A DNA stretch of 64,000 nucleotides, from positions 1 through 64,000 of the forward strand of contig JAILGE010000006.1 of NCBI GenBank assembly GCA_024697065.1, read 5' to 3'. The translations under genes and the position numbers were made by a program. Below are positions 17,178 to 26,969 of the stretch, one piece after another. Source of the stretch: Lachnospiraceae bacterium (lineage in GTDB: Bacteria > Bacillota > Clostridia > Lachnospirales > Lachnospiraceae). The notes below the pieces were generated by a model that was not told the origin of the DNA, ran no database searches, and saw only the letters and a program-made list of their open reading frames with translations. Position 1 is the stretch's first letter. Each line of letters begins with the position of its first letter.

Positions 17178-17720
17178 ATGAATACAAATGTTAAGAAATT
17201 GACTACGGCGGCTGCGCTTCTGGCAATCTGTATAGTAAGCCAGTTCTTCAAGAATACAAGTGTTTTCATTACCGGCCCCATCATCAATACGTGTATCATT
17301 ATCTGCGTACTCTCATGCGGATTGCCCTGGGCCATTTTGTTATCCGTTGTTACGCCTGTTACGGCGTTTCTTATCACAGGAGCACCTGTGATGAAAGCGA
17401 TTCCGGCGATAATGCCTTTCATAATGGCCGGTAATGTGCTTTTGGCTCTTGGTGTGTGGTTCTTTGCAAGGAAGAAAAAAACAAGCGTTAAGGTTCTTGT
17501 TGCCGGTGTTGTCGGAAGCATAGTAAAAGCAGTTTTTATGGCTCTGACCATATCCTACGGTTTGCTGATCGTAACACCGCTTCCGGAGAAAATGCAGCCG
17601 ATGCTTCCGAAGCTGCAGTTCACATACTCTGCGGTACAGCTGATAACAGCTCTGATAGGAACGGTACTTGCTGCAGTTATCTGGATACCGCTGCAGAAGG
17701 CCGGCAAAAATCCCGAGTAA
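17178..17720 (+). CDS. ECF transporter S component-like membrane protein
   Basis: A 180-residue protein with five or six membrane segments. The N-terminus (KKLTTAAALLAICIVSQFFK) resembles the Ala-rich first helix of ECF-type vitamin-binding S components, and the size is typical. No known riboswitch was recognised in the 93-base leader, so the substrate is unknown. No EcfA or EcfT genes are near, so it would share a common energising module. ATG at 17178 has GGAGG 8 bases upstream. Confidence 0.7.
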   Translation: MNTNVKKLTTAAALLAICIVSQFFKNTSVFITGPIINTCIIICVLSCGLPWAILLSVVTPVTAFLITGAPVMKAIPAIMPFIMAGNVLLALGVWFFARKKKTSVKVLVAGVVGSIVKAVFMALTISYGLLIVTPLPEKMQPMLPKLQFTYSAVQLITALIGTVLAAVIWIPLQKAGKNPE

Positions 17721-17762
17721 AACCGAAAAAGAATCTTAACTAAATCTGTTAAAAAATGTGCC

Positions 17763-17795
17763 CTCCTTACCGGACAAGCGGTAAGGAGTTTTTTT
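17763..17795 (+). terminator. Rho-independent terminator
   Basis: CTCCTTACCG-gacaag-CGGTAAGGAG forms a perfect 10-bp stem followed by seven T. It ends the S-component transcript. Confidence 0.9.
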
Positions 17796-17830
17796 ATTGA
17801 TAGATATACAGGCTACCCGGGAAAAACAAC

Positions 17831-17859
17831 TTGACAAATAATCAAAATGATAATAACAT
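17831..17859 (+). promoter_or_regulatory. Promoter of the SPFH / NAD-kinase-like / NrtR-like operon
   Basis: TTGACA (17831-17836), 17 bases, TAACAT (17854-17859). The first copy of an 18-bp direct repeat covers most of the spacer and the -10 box. Confidence 0.7.
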
Positions 17860-17892
17860 CTGAGTAAAGAAAATATCAAAATGATAATAACA
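17841..17892. promoter_or_regulatory. Two perfect 18-bp direct repeats, candidate operator
   Basis: ATCAAAATGATAATAACA occurs at 17841-17858 and again at 17875-17892, 34 bases apart start to start. Each contains the small inverted repeat ATCA-aaa-TGAT. Copy 1 overlaps the -10 box and copy 2 lies about 10 to 27 bases after the expected transcription start. This is the layout of a repressor site. The NrtR-like regulator encoded third in the operon is the obvious candidate to bind it (inference). Confidence 0.6.
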
Positions 17893-17910
17893 AAGCAAAG
17901 GAGGCCCGGT

Positions 17911-18957
17911 ATGATCAGATTTAAGAAGTTTGAACAGAATGAATATGCAATACTGATAAGGAACGGTAAGGTTGTGAAGGCGGGCGTCGGAATGGCGGTC
18001 ATCTATGATACGAGATTATGCGGTGTTCTTGTTATGCCGACAACGGCATTTAACCAGAGTGCTGCTTTTGACGATATCCAGACAGCTGATTATCAGCAGT
18101 TAAACGTACAGTGCGATCTGGTTTACAGGATAGCGGATTATAAGAAAGCGGGAGATATATTCGATTTCGCATATACGAATGAAGGAGTCTACCGCAGGAA
18201 GCTCGTTGATACCAGAGCTCAGATGGCAAGACAGGTGGCAAATGTCCTCAAGACGGAAGTGATAAGGTTCATTAGAAATAAGAAGCTCAGAGAGGCAGTC
18301 ATCTGCCAGGATGAGCTGGCTAAGTGGCTGGGCACAGAACTTGCCGCAAATGAAGTTCTTGAGGATATGGGCCTTAAGATAGTTGCTGCAGCTGTTCTCG
18401 GAGTCACACCGAGACCGGAGACCGCTAAGGCGCTGGAAGCGGCGGCAAGAGAGCAGATACTTAAGGAGCAGGATGATGCGATCTATGTAAGACGTAATGC
18501 GGCTATTGAACAGGAGCGTATAATAAAAGAAAATGAACTTAATACCGAACTTAAGGTTATTGAAAAACAGCGCGAAAAGAAGGAACGGGAGCTTGCTACA
18601 GAGCGTATGACTATCGAACGAAGACAGGAGATAGAGCGTATGCAGCAAAAGCACGAACTGGATATAGCTGCTGAAAAGATCGAAGCCGATATCAAGAACG
18701 AAAATGAAAAGATCAAGCTTATTGATATCAAGGCAGGTAATGACAGAAAGGTAGCGGATACAAAGGCATATGAGAAAGAGATAATGCTGAAAACTCTGAA
18801 TGTGGTCGATATAGAGATAGTTAAGGCGCTTGCTATCGCGGGAATGGATGGTAAAACCTTAATAGCCAAGGCTTTCAACGATATAGGTGCAAGAGCTGAC
18901 AAGATAGAGAACCTCAATATCACACCCGATCTGCTGCAGAACCTGATGGAACGCTAA
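17911..18957 (+). CDS. SPFH/band-7 domain protein
   Basis: A 348-residue protein. Residues about 1-165 form an SPFH (stomatin/prohibitin) domain (IRFKKFEQNEYAILIRNGKVV, VQCDLVYRIADYKKAGD, RRKLVDTRAQMARQVANVL). A long charged coiled coil follows (about 185-300, rich in Glu, Lys, Arg). No clear transmembrane helix is seen, so membrane contact would be peripheral. Such proteins build large scaffolds. The ATG at 17911 is preceded by AAAGGAGG; an upstream in-frame ATG would place that site inside the gene. First gene of a three-gene operon. Confidence 0.85.
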   Translation: MIRFKKFEQNEYAILIRNGKVVKAGVGMAVIYDTRLCGVLVMPTTAFNQSAAFDDIQTADYQQLNVQCDLVYRIADYKKAGDIFDFAYTNEGVYRRKLVDTRAQMARQVANVLKTEVIRFIRNKKLREAVICQDELAKWLGTELAANEVLEDMGLKIVAAAVLGVTPRPETAKALEAAAREQILKEQDDAIYVRRNAAIEQERIIKENELNTELKVIEKQREKKERELATERMTIERRQEIERMQQKHELDIAAEKIEADIKNENEKIKLIDIKAGNDRKVADTKAYEKEIMLKTLNVVDIEIVKALAIAGMDGKTLIAKAFNDIGARADKIENLNITPDLLQNLMER

Positions 18958-18970
18958 AGGAGATCCGATA

Positions 18971-19900
18971 ATGGAAAGAGGAATGAGAAAAGTCGTAGTC
19001 GTAACCATGCGGACAAGACTTGAAGAACTTAAGATCAGGTATAATACGACAGAACAGGCAAAGTTCTATATCGAACACATGGGACAGGCTTTTGACGACT
19101 ATATCGCGGAAGATGAAAAATACAGGGAAGCGGTGAAAGCTGTCAGCATGGCTGCAGAGAAAGACTGCAGGCTTCAGGTCATAGACAGATCTTTTGTCCC
19201 CAATATGATATTTGGTGTGGATGATATAGTCGTATGTGTAGGAAGAGACGGATTGATAGCAAATACCATGAAGTATCTTGACAGGCAGCCGCTGATAGGT
19301 ATCAACCCGGACCCAGCAAGATGGGATGGTGTGCTGCTTCCATTTGAAGCGGAAGAAGCAGGGGATATACTTCAAAAAGTATATGCGGGAGCATTCAACG
19401 AAAAACGGATCACCATGGCAAAAGCCGTATGTCATGATGGACAGGAAATGCTGGCAGTCAATGATCTGTTTATCGGATGCAAAAGTCAGATATCTGCCAG
19501 ATATACGATATGGGACGGTGAAAGGTCTGAAAAACAGTCTTCAAGCGGTATAATAGTTTCAACGGGATTGGGATCCACAGGATGGATGAAATCTGTCATA
19601 ACCCAAATGTGTATGATGGCAAAGAGCTTTGGTATAGACGGATTGTCATATACTCCTGTAGGATGGGAGGAAGACAGGCTCCGTTTTGTTGTAAGAGAAC
19701 CGTTTCCCAGTGTGGCTACCAAAGCCGATATTGTCTTTGGTGATATCACAGATCAAAAGGGCATAAGGATCGTATCGGATATCCAGACGGGAGGCGTGAT
19801 ATTCTCGGACGGTATGGAAGAGGATGCCATAGAATTCAATTCCGGCAATGAAGTAAATATCGGAATAGCTGAGAATAAAGGACATTTGGTGACAGCATGA
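18971..19900 (+). CDS. NAD-kinase-like protein
   Basis: A 309-residue protein resembling ATP-NAD kinases. The phosphate-binding GGDG motif appears as GRDG (91-94), keeping the Asp. The NAD-site NE/ND motif appears as AVNDLFIG (about 162-169), followed by SARYTI, and the nucleotide loop as STGLGSTGW (about 197-205). The changed GRDG and extended N-terminus suggest a divergent member whose substrate may differ. AAAGGAG precedes the ATG. Its stop overlaps the next start (ATGA), so it is coupled to the Nudix regulator gene, which supports a link to NAD(P) or ADP-ribose metabolism. Confidence 0.75.
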   Translation: MERGMRKVVVVTMRTRLEELKIRYNTTEQAKFYIEHMGQAFDDYIAEDEKYREAVKAVSMAAEKDCRLQVIDRSFVPNMIFGVDDIVVCVGRDGLIANTMKYLDRQPLIGINPDPARWDGVLLPFEAEEAGDILQKVYAGAFNEKRITMAKAVCHDGQEMLAVNDLFIGCKSQISARYTIWDGERSEKQSSSGIIVSTGLGSTGWMKSVITQMCMMAKSFGIDGLSYTPVGWEEDRLRFVVREPFPSVATKADIVFGDITDQKGIRIVSDIQTGGVIFSDGMEEDAIEFNSGNEVNIGIAENKGHLVTA

Positions 19901-20820
19901 CCGGCAGGAAAAATAATATTAAATTATCAAAGGAAGAACAGCAATATCTGAAGGAATACAGGATAAGTGACTTTGAAAGGCCTTCCGTAACCACAGATAT
20001 CGCTGTTTTTTCATGCCTTAAAGATGATGAGGACGAAGACAACCGCAATGCTCTAAACTTCAGGAAGGATCCTGATGAAAAGCTTTGTATCCTTCTGGTA
20101 AGAAGAGGACATTTCCCTTATAGGGGCTATTGGGGACTACCCGGTGGATTTATGAGACCCGATGAAAGCACGGAAGTAACAGCTCTCAGAGAACTCAGAT
20201 CAGAGACCGGAGTTGAATTTGCATATCTCCACCCCTTAGGGGTCTACAGCGAACCGGGACGGGATCCAAGAGGATGGATCATTTCACATGGTTTCTTTGC
20301 GCTTATCGATAAAGACGAATACAGGATCAGAAATGAAAAGGATGCATGGGATGCCAGATGGTTCAGTATCAGGATGAGGATGAAGAAAAAGGGAGAGTAC
20401 GAATTCACTTTTTCATCGGATATCGACATCAACTCAGATGAGGAGCCGATAGTATTCAAATGCGTGGTAAAAGAAGATAAAACCTTTGTAAATCATCACA
20501 GCAATGTCTCTGTGGAGGTGCTCGAAAACGGAGAACTTGCATTTGATCATGCAAGGATGATCTTTGATGCCTATATGAAACTCAACAAAGAAGCCGGACA
20601 ATACGGGAAAATAATATTTGATCTGATGCCGGAGAAATTTACTCTTTATTCCCTGCAGAATATCTACGAGATAATATTGGGAAAAAATCTCATAACTCCG
20701 AATTTCAGGAGAAAGATAGCACCGCTTGTGATCCGGACGGATGAAGAAGTGACAGGCGCGGGGCACAGGCCGGCCAGACTGTTTAAGAGGAATATAAAAG
20801 TTTTTCTGGAAGATGATTAA
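19897..20820 (+). CDS. NrtR-like Nudix-family transcriptional regulator
   Basis: A 307-residue protein with a Nudix domain (about 30-190) and a C-terminal winged helix (about 215-305: MPEKFTLYSLQNIYEIILG, NFRRKIAPLVI, GHRPARLFKRN), the layout of NrtR regulators of NAD metabolism, which sense ADP-ribose-type ligands. The Nudix box (84-106) reads GFMRPDE...RELRSETGV: Ser102 replaces the first Glu of the catalytic Glu pair, so hydrolysis is probably lost and ligand sensing kept. It is the last gene of the operon and may repress it through the 18-bp repeats at 17841-17892. A catalytic ADP-ribose hydrolase is the alternative. Confidence 0.8.
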   Translation: MTGRKNNIKLSKEEQQYLKEYRISDFERPSVTTDIAVFSCLKDDEDEDNRNALNFRKDPDEKLCILLVRRGHFPYRGYWGLPGGFMRPDESTEVTALRELRSETGVEFAYLHPLGVYSEPGRDPRGWIISHGFFALIDKDEYRIRNEKDAWDARWFSIRMRMKKKGEYEFTFSSDIDINSDEEPIVFKCVVKEDKTFVNHHSNVSVEVLENGELAFDHARMIFDAYMKLNKEAGQYGKIIFDLMPEKFTLYSLQNIYEIILGKNLITPNFRRKIAPLVIRTDEEVTGAGHRPARLFKRNIKVFLEDD

Positions 20821-20835
20821 TGCGCATTGTATTCT

Positions 20836-20859
20836 CATCCCGCCGTTCGTGGTGGGATG
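20836..20859 (+). terminator. Hairpin after the NrtR-like gene
   Basis: CATCCCGCC-gttcgt-GGTGGGATG forms a 9-bp stem with one G-T pair and a short T-run. It is a probable weak terminator. Confidence 0.5.
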
Positions 20860-20927
20860 TTTCCGTTGGATAATTGTGGTAGAATCAATATAAATTTATG
20901 ATACTTGATTTTGCTTAAGGGGGTTTT

Positions 20928-21707
20928 ATGGAATTAAGAGTGATCGAAGGTTTACTCATTCCTTTTCTTGGAACGACATTAGGTGCAGGATGTGTATTCC
21001 TGATGAAAAAACAGTTATCTATCAGGATACAACGTATACTGACAGGATTCGCGGCCGGAGTTATGGTGGCTGCATCCATATGGAGTCTTATCATCCCTGC
21101 ACTTGAGCAGGAAGCGGATAAAGGAAGGTTATCTTTTATTCCTGCAGTGATCGGATTCTGGCTGGGTATAGGATTTCTTCTCCTTATCGATAAACTTACT
21201 CCGCATCTGCATATGAATAATGCTTCCGAAGGACCGAAGAGCAGTCTGAGCAGGACGGCAAAGATGATACTTGCGGTAACGATCCATAATATTCCGGAGG
21301 GAATGGCAGTCGGAGTAGTATTTGCGGGATGGTTAAACGGAAATGAAAAAATAAGTGCCGCCGGTGCTCTCGTACTTGCCATCGGTATCGCCATACAAAA
21401 CTTCCCTGAAGGAGCAATAGTATCCATGCCGTTTTGTGCTGAAGGGAATTCAAAGCCCAAGGCTTTCTTTTACGGCGTATTATCGGGCGCGGTAGAACCG
21501 GTGGCAGGAGTGATAACCATAGCGCTTTCTTCGCTCATCATTCCCGCACTTCCTTACATGTTATGTTTTGCCGCGGCTGCTATGATGTACGTTGTGGTGG
21601 AAGAGCTTATTCCGGAGCTGTCCGAGGGAGAACACTCGGATCTGGGAACCATATTCTTTGCATTGGGCTTTACGCTTATGATGACTCTGGATGTTGCCCT
21701 GGGGTGA
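20928..21707 (+). CDS. ZIP-family divalent metal transporter
   Basis: A 259-residue, about eight-helix importer of Zn2+ or related metals. The metal-site helices carry HNIPEGMAVGV (about 124-134) and NFPEGAIVSMPF, with a third acidic site in VVEELIPEL. A histidine in the loop between helices 3 and 4 (KLTPHLHM) is also typical. The start has AAGGGGG upstream. It is transcribed alone. Confidence 0.9.
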   Translation: MELRVIEGLLIPFLGTTLGAGCVFLMKKQLSIRIQRILTGFAAGVMVAASIWSLIIPALEQEADKGRLSFIPAVIGFWLGIGFLLLIDKLTPHLHMNNASEGPKSSLSRTAKMILAVTIHNIPEGMAVGVVFAGWLNGNEKISAAGALVLAIGIAIQNFPEGAIVSMPFCAEGNSKPKAFFYGVLSGAVEPVAGVITIALSSLIIPALPYMLCFAAAAMMYVVVEELIPELSEGEHSDLGTIFFALGFTLMMTLDVALG

Positions 21708-21751
21708 TCCGCAGAGTGACCGGATGATAACAACATAATATTGACGATTTT

Positions 21752-21788
21752 TGCCGCAGGATTTTGTTTAATCCTGCGGCATTTTTAT
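21752..21788 (+). terminator. Rho-independent terminator
   Basis: TGCCGCAGGATT-ttgttt-AATCCTGCGGCA is a perfect 12-bp stem followed by a T-run. It separates the ZIP gene from the nitrogenase-like operon. Confidence 0.92.
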
Positions 21789-21843
21789 TTTTTATGGCGA
21801 TTATAGGTTTTGCTTATATATGGGTATAGCATTTACGGATTTG

Positions 21844-21873
21844 CTTAATCCCTTATTTTTGCGGATTATTAAG
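21844..21873. promoter_or_regulatory. Imperfect inverted repeat upstream of the nitrogenase-like operon
   Basis: CTTAATCC (21844-21851) and GGATT-AT-TAAG (21863-21873) are complementary apart from a two-base insertion. They lie 25 bases before the first start codon. No convincing sigma-A promoter is seen in the 110 bases after the ZIP terminator, so another control mode is possible. Confidence 0.3.
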
Positions 21874-21897
21874 GTGAAAATTTTGGGAGGTAGAAAG

Positions 21898-23364
21898 ATG
21901 TCGAAAAATAATTTAAAACTTCCGGCAGTTGAGATCCGTGAACTCAGAACAAACTCTATCACGGGCTATGATGGAAATGCAAAGGATCTTGTTGAAAAAG
22001 CACACAGCACCGGGCTGAAAGATATAGAACGAGGATTTCAGCAGTGCGCAGGTTGTTCTATAACCAAGGCGGCCTGTATGACGGTTCTTATACAGGATGC
22101 TGCTGTTATAGAGCACGGCCCCATAGGATGTTCAACCTGCCTGCATGATTACAACTTCACCTACATGGTAAACGGAAAACTTCGCGGAGTAGGCGCACCT
22201 ACACAGAGAAAGATCTTCTCAACAAATCTTCAGGAGAAGGATACTGTATACGGCGGCACAAGAAAACTTGAGAAGACGATCCATGATGTATATGAGAGAA
22301 CTCATCCGAATGCGATATTTGTTTTATCAACATGTGCATCGGCCATCATCGGTGATGATATAGAAAGTGTTTGTGATGCGGCTGAAGATGAACTCGGCAT
22401 ACCTATCGTATCGATCGTATGTGAAGGCTTCAGAACAAGAGTATGGACCACAGGTTTTGATGCCGCATATCACGGAATAGCAAGAAAGCTTATCGAGAAA
22501 TCGGATAAGAGAGATGAAACCAAGATCAATGTTATCAATTTCTGGGGCGGAGATCGATTCACCGACTGGTTTGCTCCATTCGGATGCAAGCCCAATTATA
22601 TTACACCATTCTCTACAGTTAATACACTGAAACACTCGGGAGATGCGGCAGCAACGGTTCTGGCCTGCTCAACACTGGGCTCTTACCTGGCAAACGTGCT
22701 TGAGACGGAATTCGGTGTTCCTGAGATCGAGACTGCACCTCCTTACGGAATAGCGCAGACCGACAGATGGTTCAGAGCATTGGGAAAGGTTCTTCATAAA
22801 GAAGATATAGCTGAAAAGGTTATCGCTGAGAAGAAAGAAAAATATATTCCGAAGATCGAAGAATTGAGAGAGAAACTCAAAGGCTTAAAGGCTTATGTAA
22901 CAGGCGGCGCAGCCCACGGGCATGCACTTCTTTCGGTGCTGGGTGAGCTTGGTATCGAAGCGGTAGGAGCATCCATCTTCCATCATGATGCGGTATTTGA
23001 TTCCAAGAGGATCGAGAACGACCAGCTTAAGGAACGTGTCGATGACTTCGGTGATGTTAAGCATTACAGAGTTTGTTCGAAGCAGGAATACGAGCTTGCC
23101 AATGCACTCGGAAAACTTAAGCCGGATATCCTCCTTTCAAGGCACGGCGGCATGACACTTTGGGGTGCTAAATACGGTATACCCAGTCTGCTGGTGGGAG
23201 ACGAACACTTAAGCATGGGATATGAAGGCATCCTGGATTACGGTGAGAGAATACTCGATACCATCGAGAATGATGAGTTTGTAAAGAACCTCCAGAAGCA
23301 TGCGATCAATCCATATACGAAATGGTGGTTGATGCAGAATCCCGATTATTTTTTCGAGAAGTAA
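21898..23364 (+). CDS. Nitrogenase component 1-like protein, alpha (NifD-like) subunit
   Basis: A 488-residue member of the nitrogenase component-1 superfamily. Candidate bridging-cluster cysteines are C50/C53, C78 (HGPIGCSTC) and C146 (LSTCASAIIGDDIESV). C257 (LACSTLGSYLANVLE) aligns with the Cys that holds the active-site cofactor in NifD. The position of the second cofactor ligand (His442 in Azotobacter NifD) appears as Met440 in SMGYEG, with a His three residues before. The extra cysteines (C53, C60, C81) are unusual. It is first of five co-directional genes. The ATG at 21898 has GGGAGG upstream. It is not an ordinary NifD; by gene content it fits group IV nitrogenase-like enzymes. Confidence 0.85.
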   Translation: MSKNNLKLPAVEIRELRTNSITGYDGNAKDLVEKAHSTGLKDIERGFQQCAGCSITKAACMTVLIQDAAVIEHGPIGCSTCLHDYNFTYMVNGKLRGVGAPTQRKIFSTNLQEKDTVYGGTRKLEKTIHDVYERTHPNAIFVLSTCASAIIGDDIESVCDAAEDELGIPIVSIVCEGFRTRVWTTGFDAAYHGIARKLIEKSDKRDETKINVINFWGGDRFTDWFAPFGCKPNYITPFSTVNTLKHSGDAAATVLACSTLGSYLANVLETEFGVPEIETAPPYGIAQTDRWFRALGKVLHKEDIAEKVIAEKKEKYIPKIEELREKLKGLKAYVTGGAAHGHALLSVLGELGIEAVGASIFHHDAVFDSKRIENDQLKERVDDFGDVKHYRVCSKQEYELANALGKLKPDILLSRHGGMTLWGAKYGIPSLLVGDEHLSMGYEGILDYGERILDTIENDEFVKNLQKHAINPYTKWWLMQNPDYFFEK

Positions 23365-23388
23365 ATTAGGAGGTTAGAGAAAACAGTT

Positions 23389-24735
23389 ATGGCTAAATTT
23401 GAAGGATATATAGAACAGCCCAGGTTTTCCTGTGCGATAGGAGCTCTTCAGAGCGTAGTGGCAATTCCAAAAGCGGTACCGATCCTGCATTCCGGACCCG
23501 GCTGCGGAGACATGGTAGCAGGCTTCTTTGAAAGAAGTAAAGGATATGCCGGAGGAGATACATCACCCTGTACCAACTTCACGGAGCGCGATGTCGTATT
23601 CGGCGGAGCTGAGAAATTAAGGAAGATCATAAAGAATTCATATAAGGTTTTGGAGTCCGACTTACAGGTTGTAATGACCGGATGTACAGGTGGTATCGTA
23701 GGTGATGATATAGAGTCTGTGGTACAGGAATTCCAGAATGAAGGGAAGCCCATAGTGGCTGTTGATACACCGGGCTTCAAGTGCAACAACTATGTATCAC
23801 ATTCCAATGTAGTTAAGGCGATCATCGATCAGTATGTTGAACTTCATGAGGATGATAATCCCGCAAGAAGCGAAGCTAATACAGTCAATCTCTTTGCATC
23901 ACTTCCTTATCAGGATCCTTTTTGGAAGGGCAATTTAAGAGAGTATAAGAGGTTACTGGAAGGACTCGGACTCAAGGTACATGTTCTCTGGGGTCCGGAG
24001 TCAGGCGGAGTAAGTGAATGGAGAGAGATACCCAGAGCAAACTTCAATATCCTGGTATCTCCCTGGTACGGCAAGCCTATCGTAGATCACTTAAAGATCA
24101 AATACGGTCAGGATTATACATGGTTCCATTCCATCCCCATCGGAGGAAATGAGACCGAGAAGTTCCTCAGACAGGTATTGGATTTTGCTGTCGAGAAGAA
24201 AGCAGGCATCGATAAGAAGAAAGCGGAGCAGTTTATCAAAAAGGAGATCGATGCTTACTACGAAGAGATAGACAATCTGGCAACATTCCTTCTGGAGTTC
24301 AGATACGGACTTCCCAATCATGCACATATCTTCAGCGATGCGGGATATGTTGTGGGAATATCAAAGTTCCTTCTTCATGAGACAGGTGTAGTGCCTAAGG
24401 AAGTATATGCGATAGACAATACACCTGAAAAGTATCAGCAGGATATACTTGCCGACCTTGCAAGTACCAGTGATAAGAAGGTGATCCCTCTTCGTTTCGA
24501 GCCGGATGCGGGAAAAGCGCAGAATGAAGTGCGTCAGCTCAGTCATAAAGGAAGAGGAATAATCCTGGGTTCCGGATGGGATAAGAATCTTGCAAGAGAG
24601 AAGGGATATGATTTCCTTTCAATCGCAGTTCCGAGTCCTGTAAGACTTGTGATGACAACCAATTATGTCGGATTTTCCGGAGGCTTAAGACTTATTGAAG
24701 ATATATACTTTACAGCCCTCCAGAACTATTCGTAG
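23389..24735 (+). CDS. Nitrogenase component 1-like protein, beta (NifK-like) subunit
   Basis: A 448-residue partner of the preceding subunit, in the same superfamily but shorter than NifK (about 520). Three cysteines expected to hold the bridging iron-sulfur cluster are visible: C15 (PRFSCAIGA), C39 (HSGPGCGDM) and C99 (MTGCTGGIVGDDIESV). No second cofactor-site Cys is evident, consistent with a beta subunit. AGGAGG lies upstream and the gap to the D-like gene is 24 bases. A heterotetramer with the D-like subunit is the expected form. Confidence 0.85.
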   Translation: MAKFEGYIEQPRFSCAIGALQSVVAIPKAVPILHSGPGCGDMVAGFFERSKGYAGGDTSPCTNFTERDVVFGGAEKLRKIIKNSYKVLESDLQVVMTGCTGGIVGDDIESVVQEFQNEGKPIVAVDTPGFKCNNYVSHSNVVKAIIDQYVELHEDDNPARSEANTVNLFASLPYQDPFWKGNLREYKRLLEGLGLKVHVLWGPESGGVSEWREIPRANFNILVSPWYGKPIVDHLKIKYGQDYTWFHSIPIGGNETEKFLRQVLDFAVEKKAGIDKKKAEQFIKKEIDAYYEEIDNLATFLLEFRYGLPNHAHIFSDAGYVVGISKFLLHETGVVPKEVYAIDNTPEKYQQDILADLASTSDKKVIPLRFEPDAGKAQNEVRQLSHKGRGIILGSGWDKNLAREKGYDFLSIAVPSPVRLVMTTNYVGFSGGLRLIEDIYFTALQNYS

Positions 24736-24752
24736 ATCGTGGGAGGTCAGAC

Positions 24753-25075
24753 ATGAGGATAGGAATGGCAACAACAGACGGAGTGTATGTGAATGAACAC
24801 TTCGGAAATGCTAAATACTGGGATATATACGAGCTTGATGAGGAGTCTGAATTTGTGGAGACAAGAATGGTCCGCTCCGGATGTAATTGTCATGATCCTA
24901 AACTGTTTGACGATATGCTTAAAGCACTGGATGATTGCGAAGCACTATTTGTTTCCAGAATAGGGGAAGTGGCTGCAAATTATCTTATGAGTCAGGGCAA
25001 GCGGATATTTGAGGCATCAGGTCCCGTTGATGGTATTTTGGAACAGCTGCAAAACGGGGAGGTTTTGAAGAAAAA

Positions 25076-25079
<4 letters not shown>
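24753..25079 (+). CDS. NifX/NafY-type iron-cluster carrier protein
   Basis: A 108-residue protein consisting of one dinitrogenase iron-molybdenum cofactor biosynthesis domain (MRIGMATTDGVYVNEHFGNAKYWDIYEL). In nitrogenase systems these domains carry NifB-co or related clusters between assembly proteins. The usual NifB C-terminal NifX domain is absent from the next protein, so this separate gene may supply it. Residues GCNCHDP add possible cluster or metal ligands. Its stop overlaps the NifB start (ATGA). Confidence 0.85.
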
Positions 25080-26819
<1,740 letters not shown>

Positions 26820-26851
26820 TAAGATCAGATCGTAATATTTTGAAATGAAGC

Positions 26852-26889
26852 AAAGGGCATGTAAGACAGACAGTCTTATATGTCCTTTT
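26852..26889 (+). terminator. Terminator of the nitrogenase-like operon
   Basis: A 16-bp stem (26852-26867 with 26873-26888) with a few G-T pairs and a 5-base loop, closing with TTTT. It ends the five-gene operon. Confidence 0.75.
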
Positions 26890-26969
26890 GATATGTCATC
26901 TTCGAAAAATGAGAATATGGGATATAATGGATACCGGAAGAGGATATAACTCTGTAAGGGGGTGACTGA

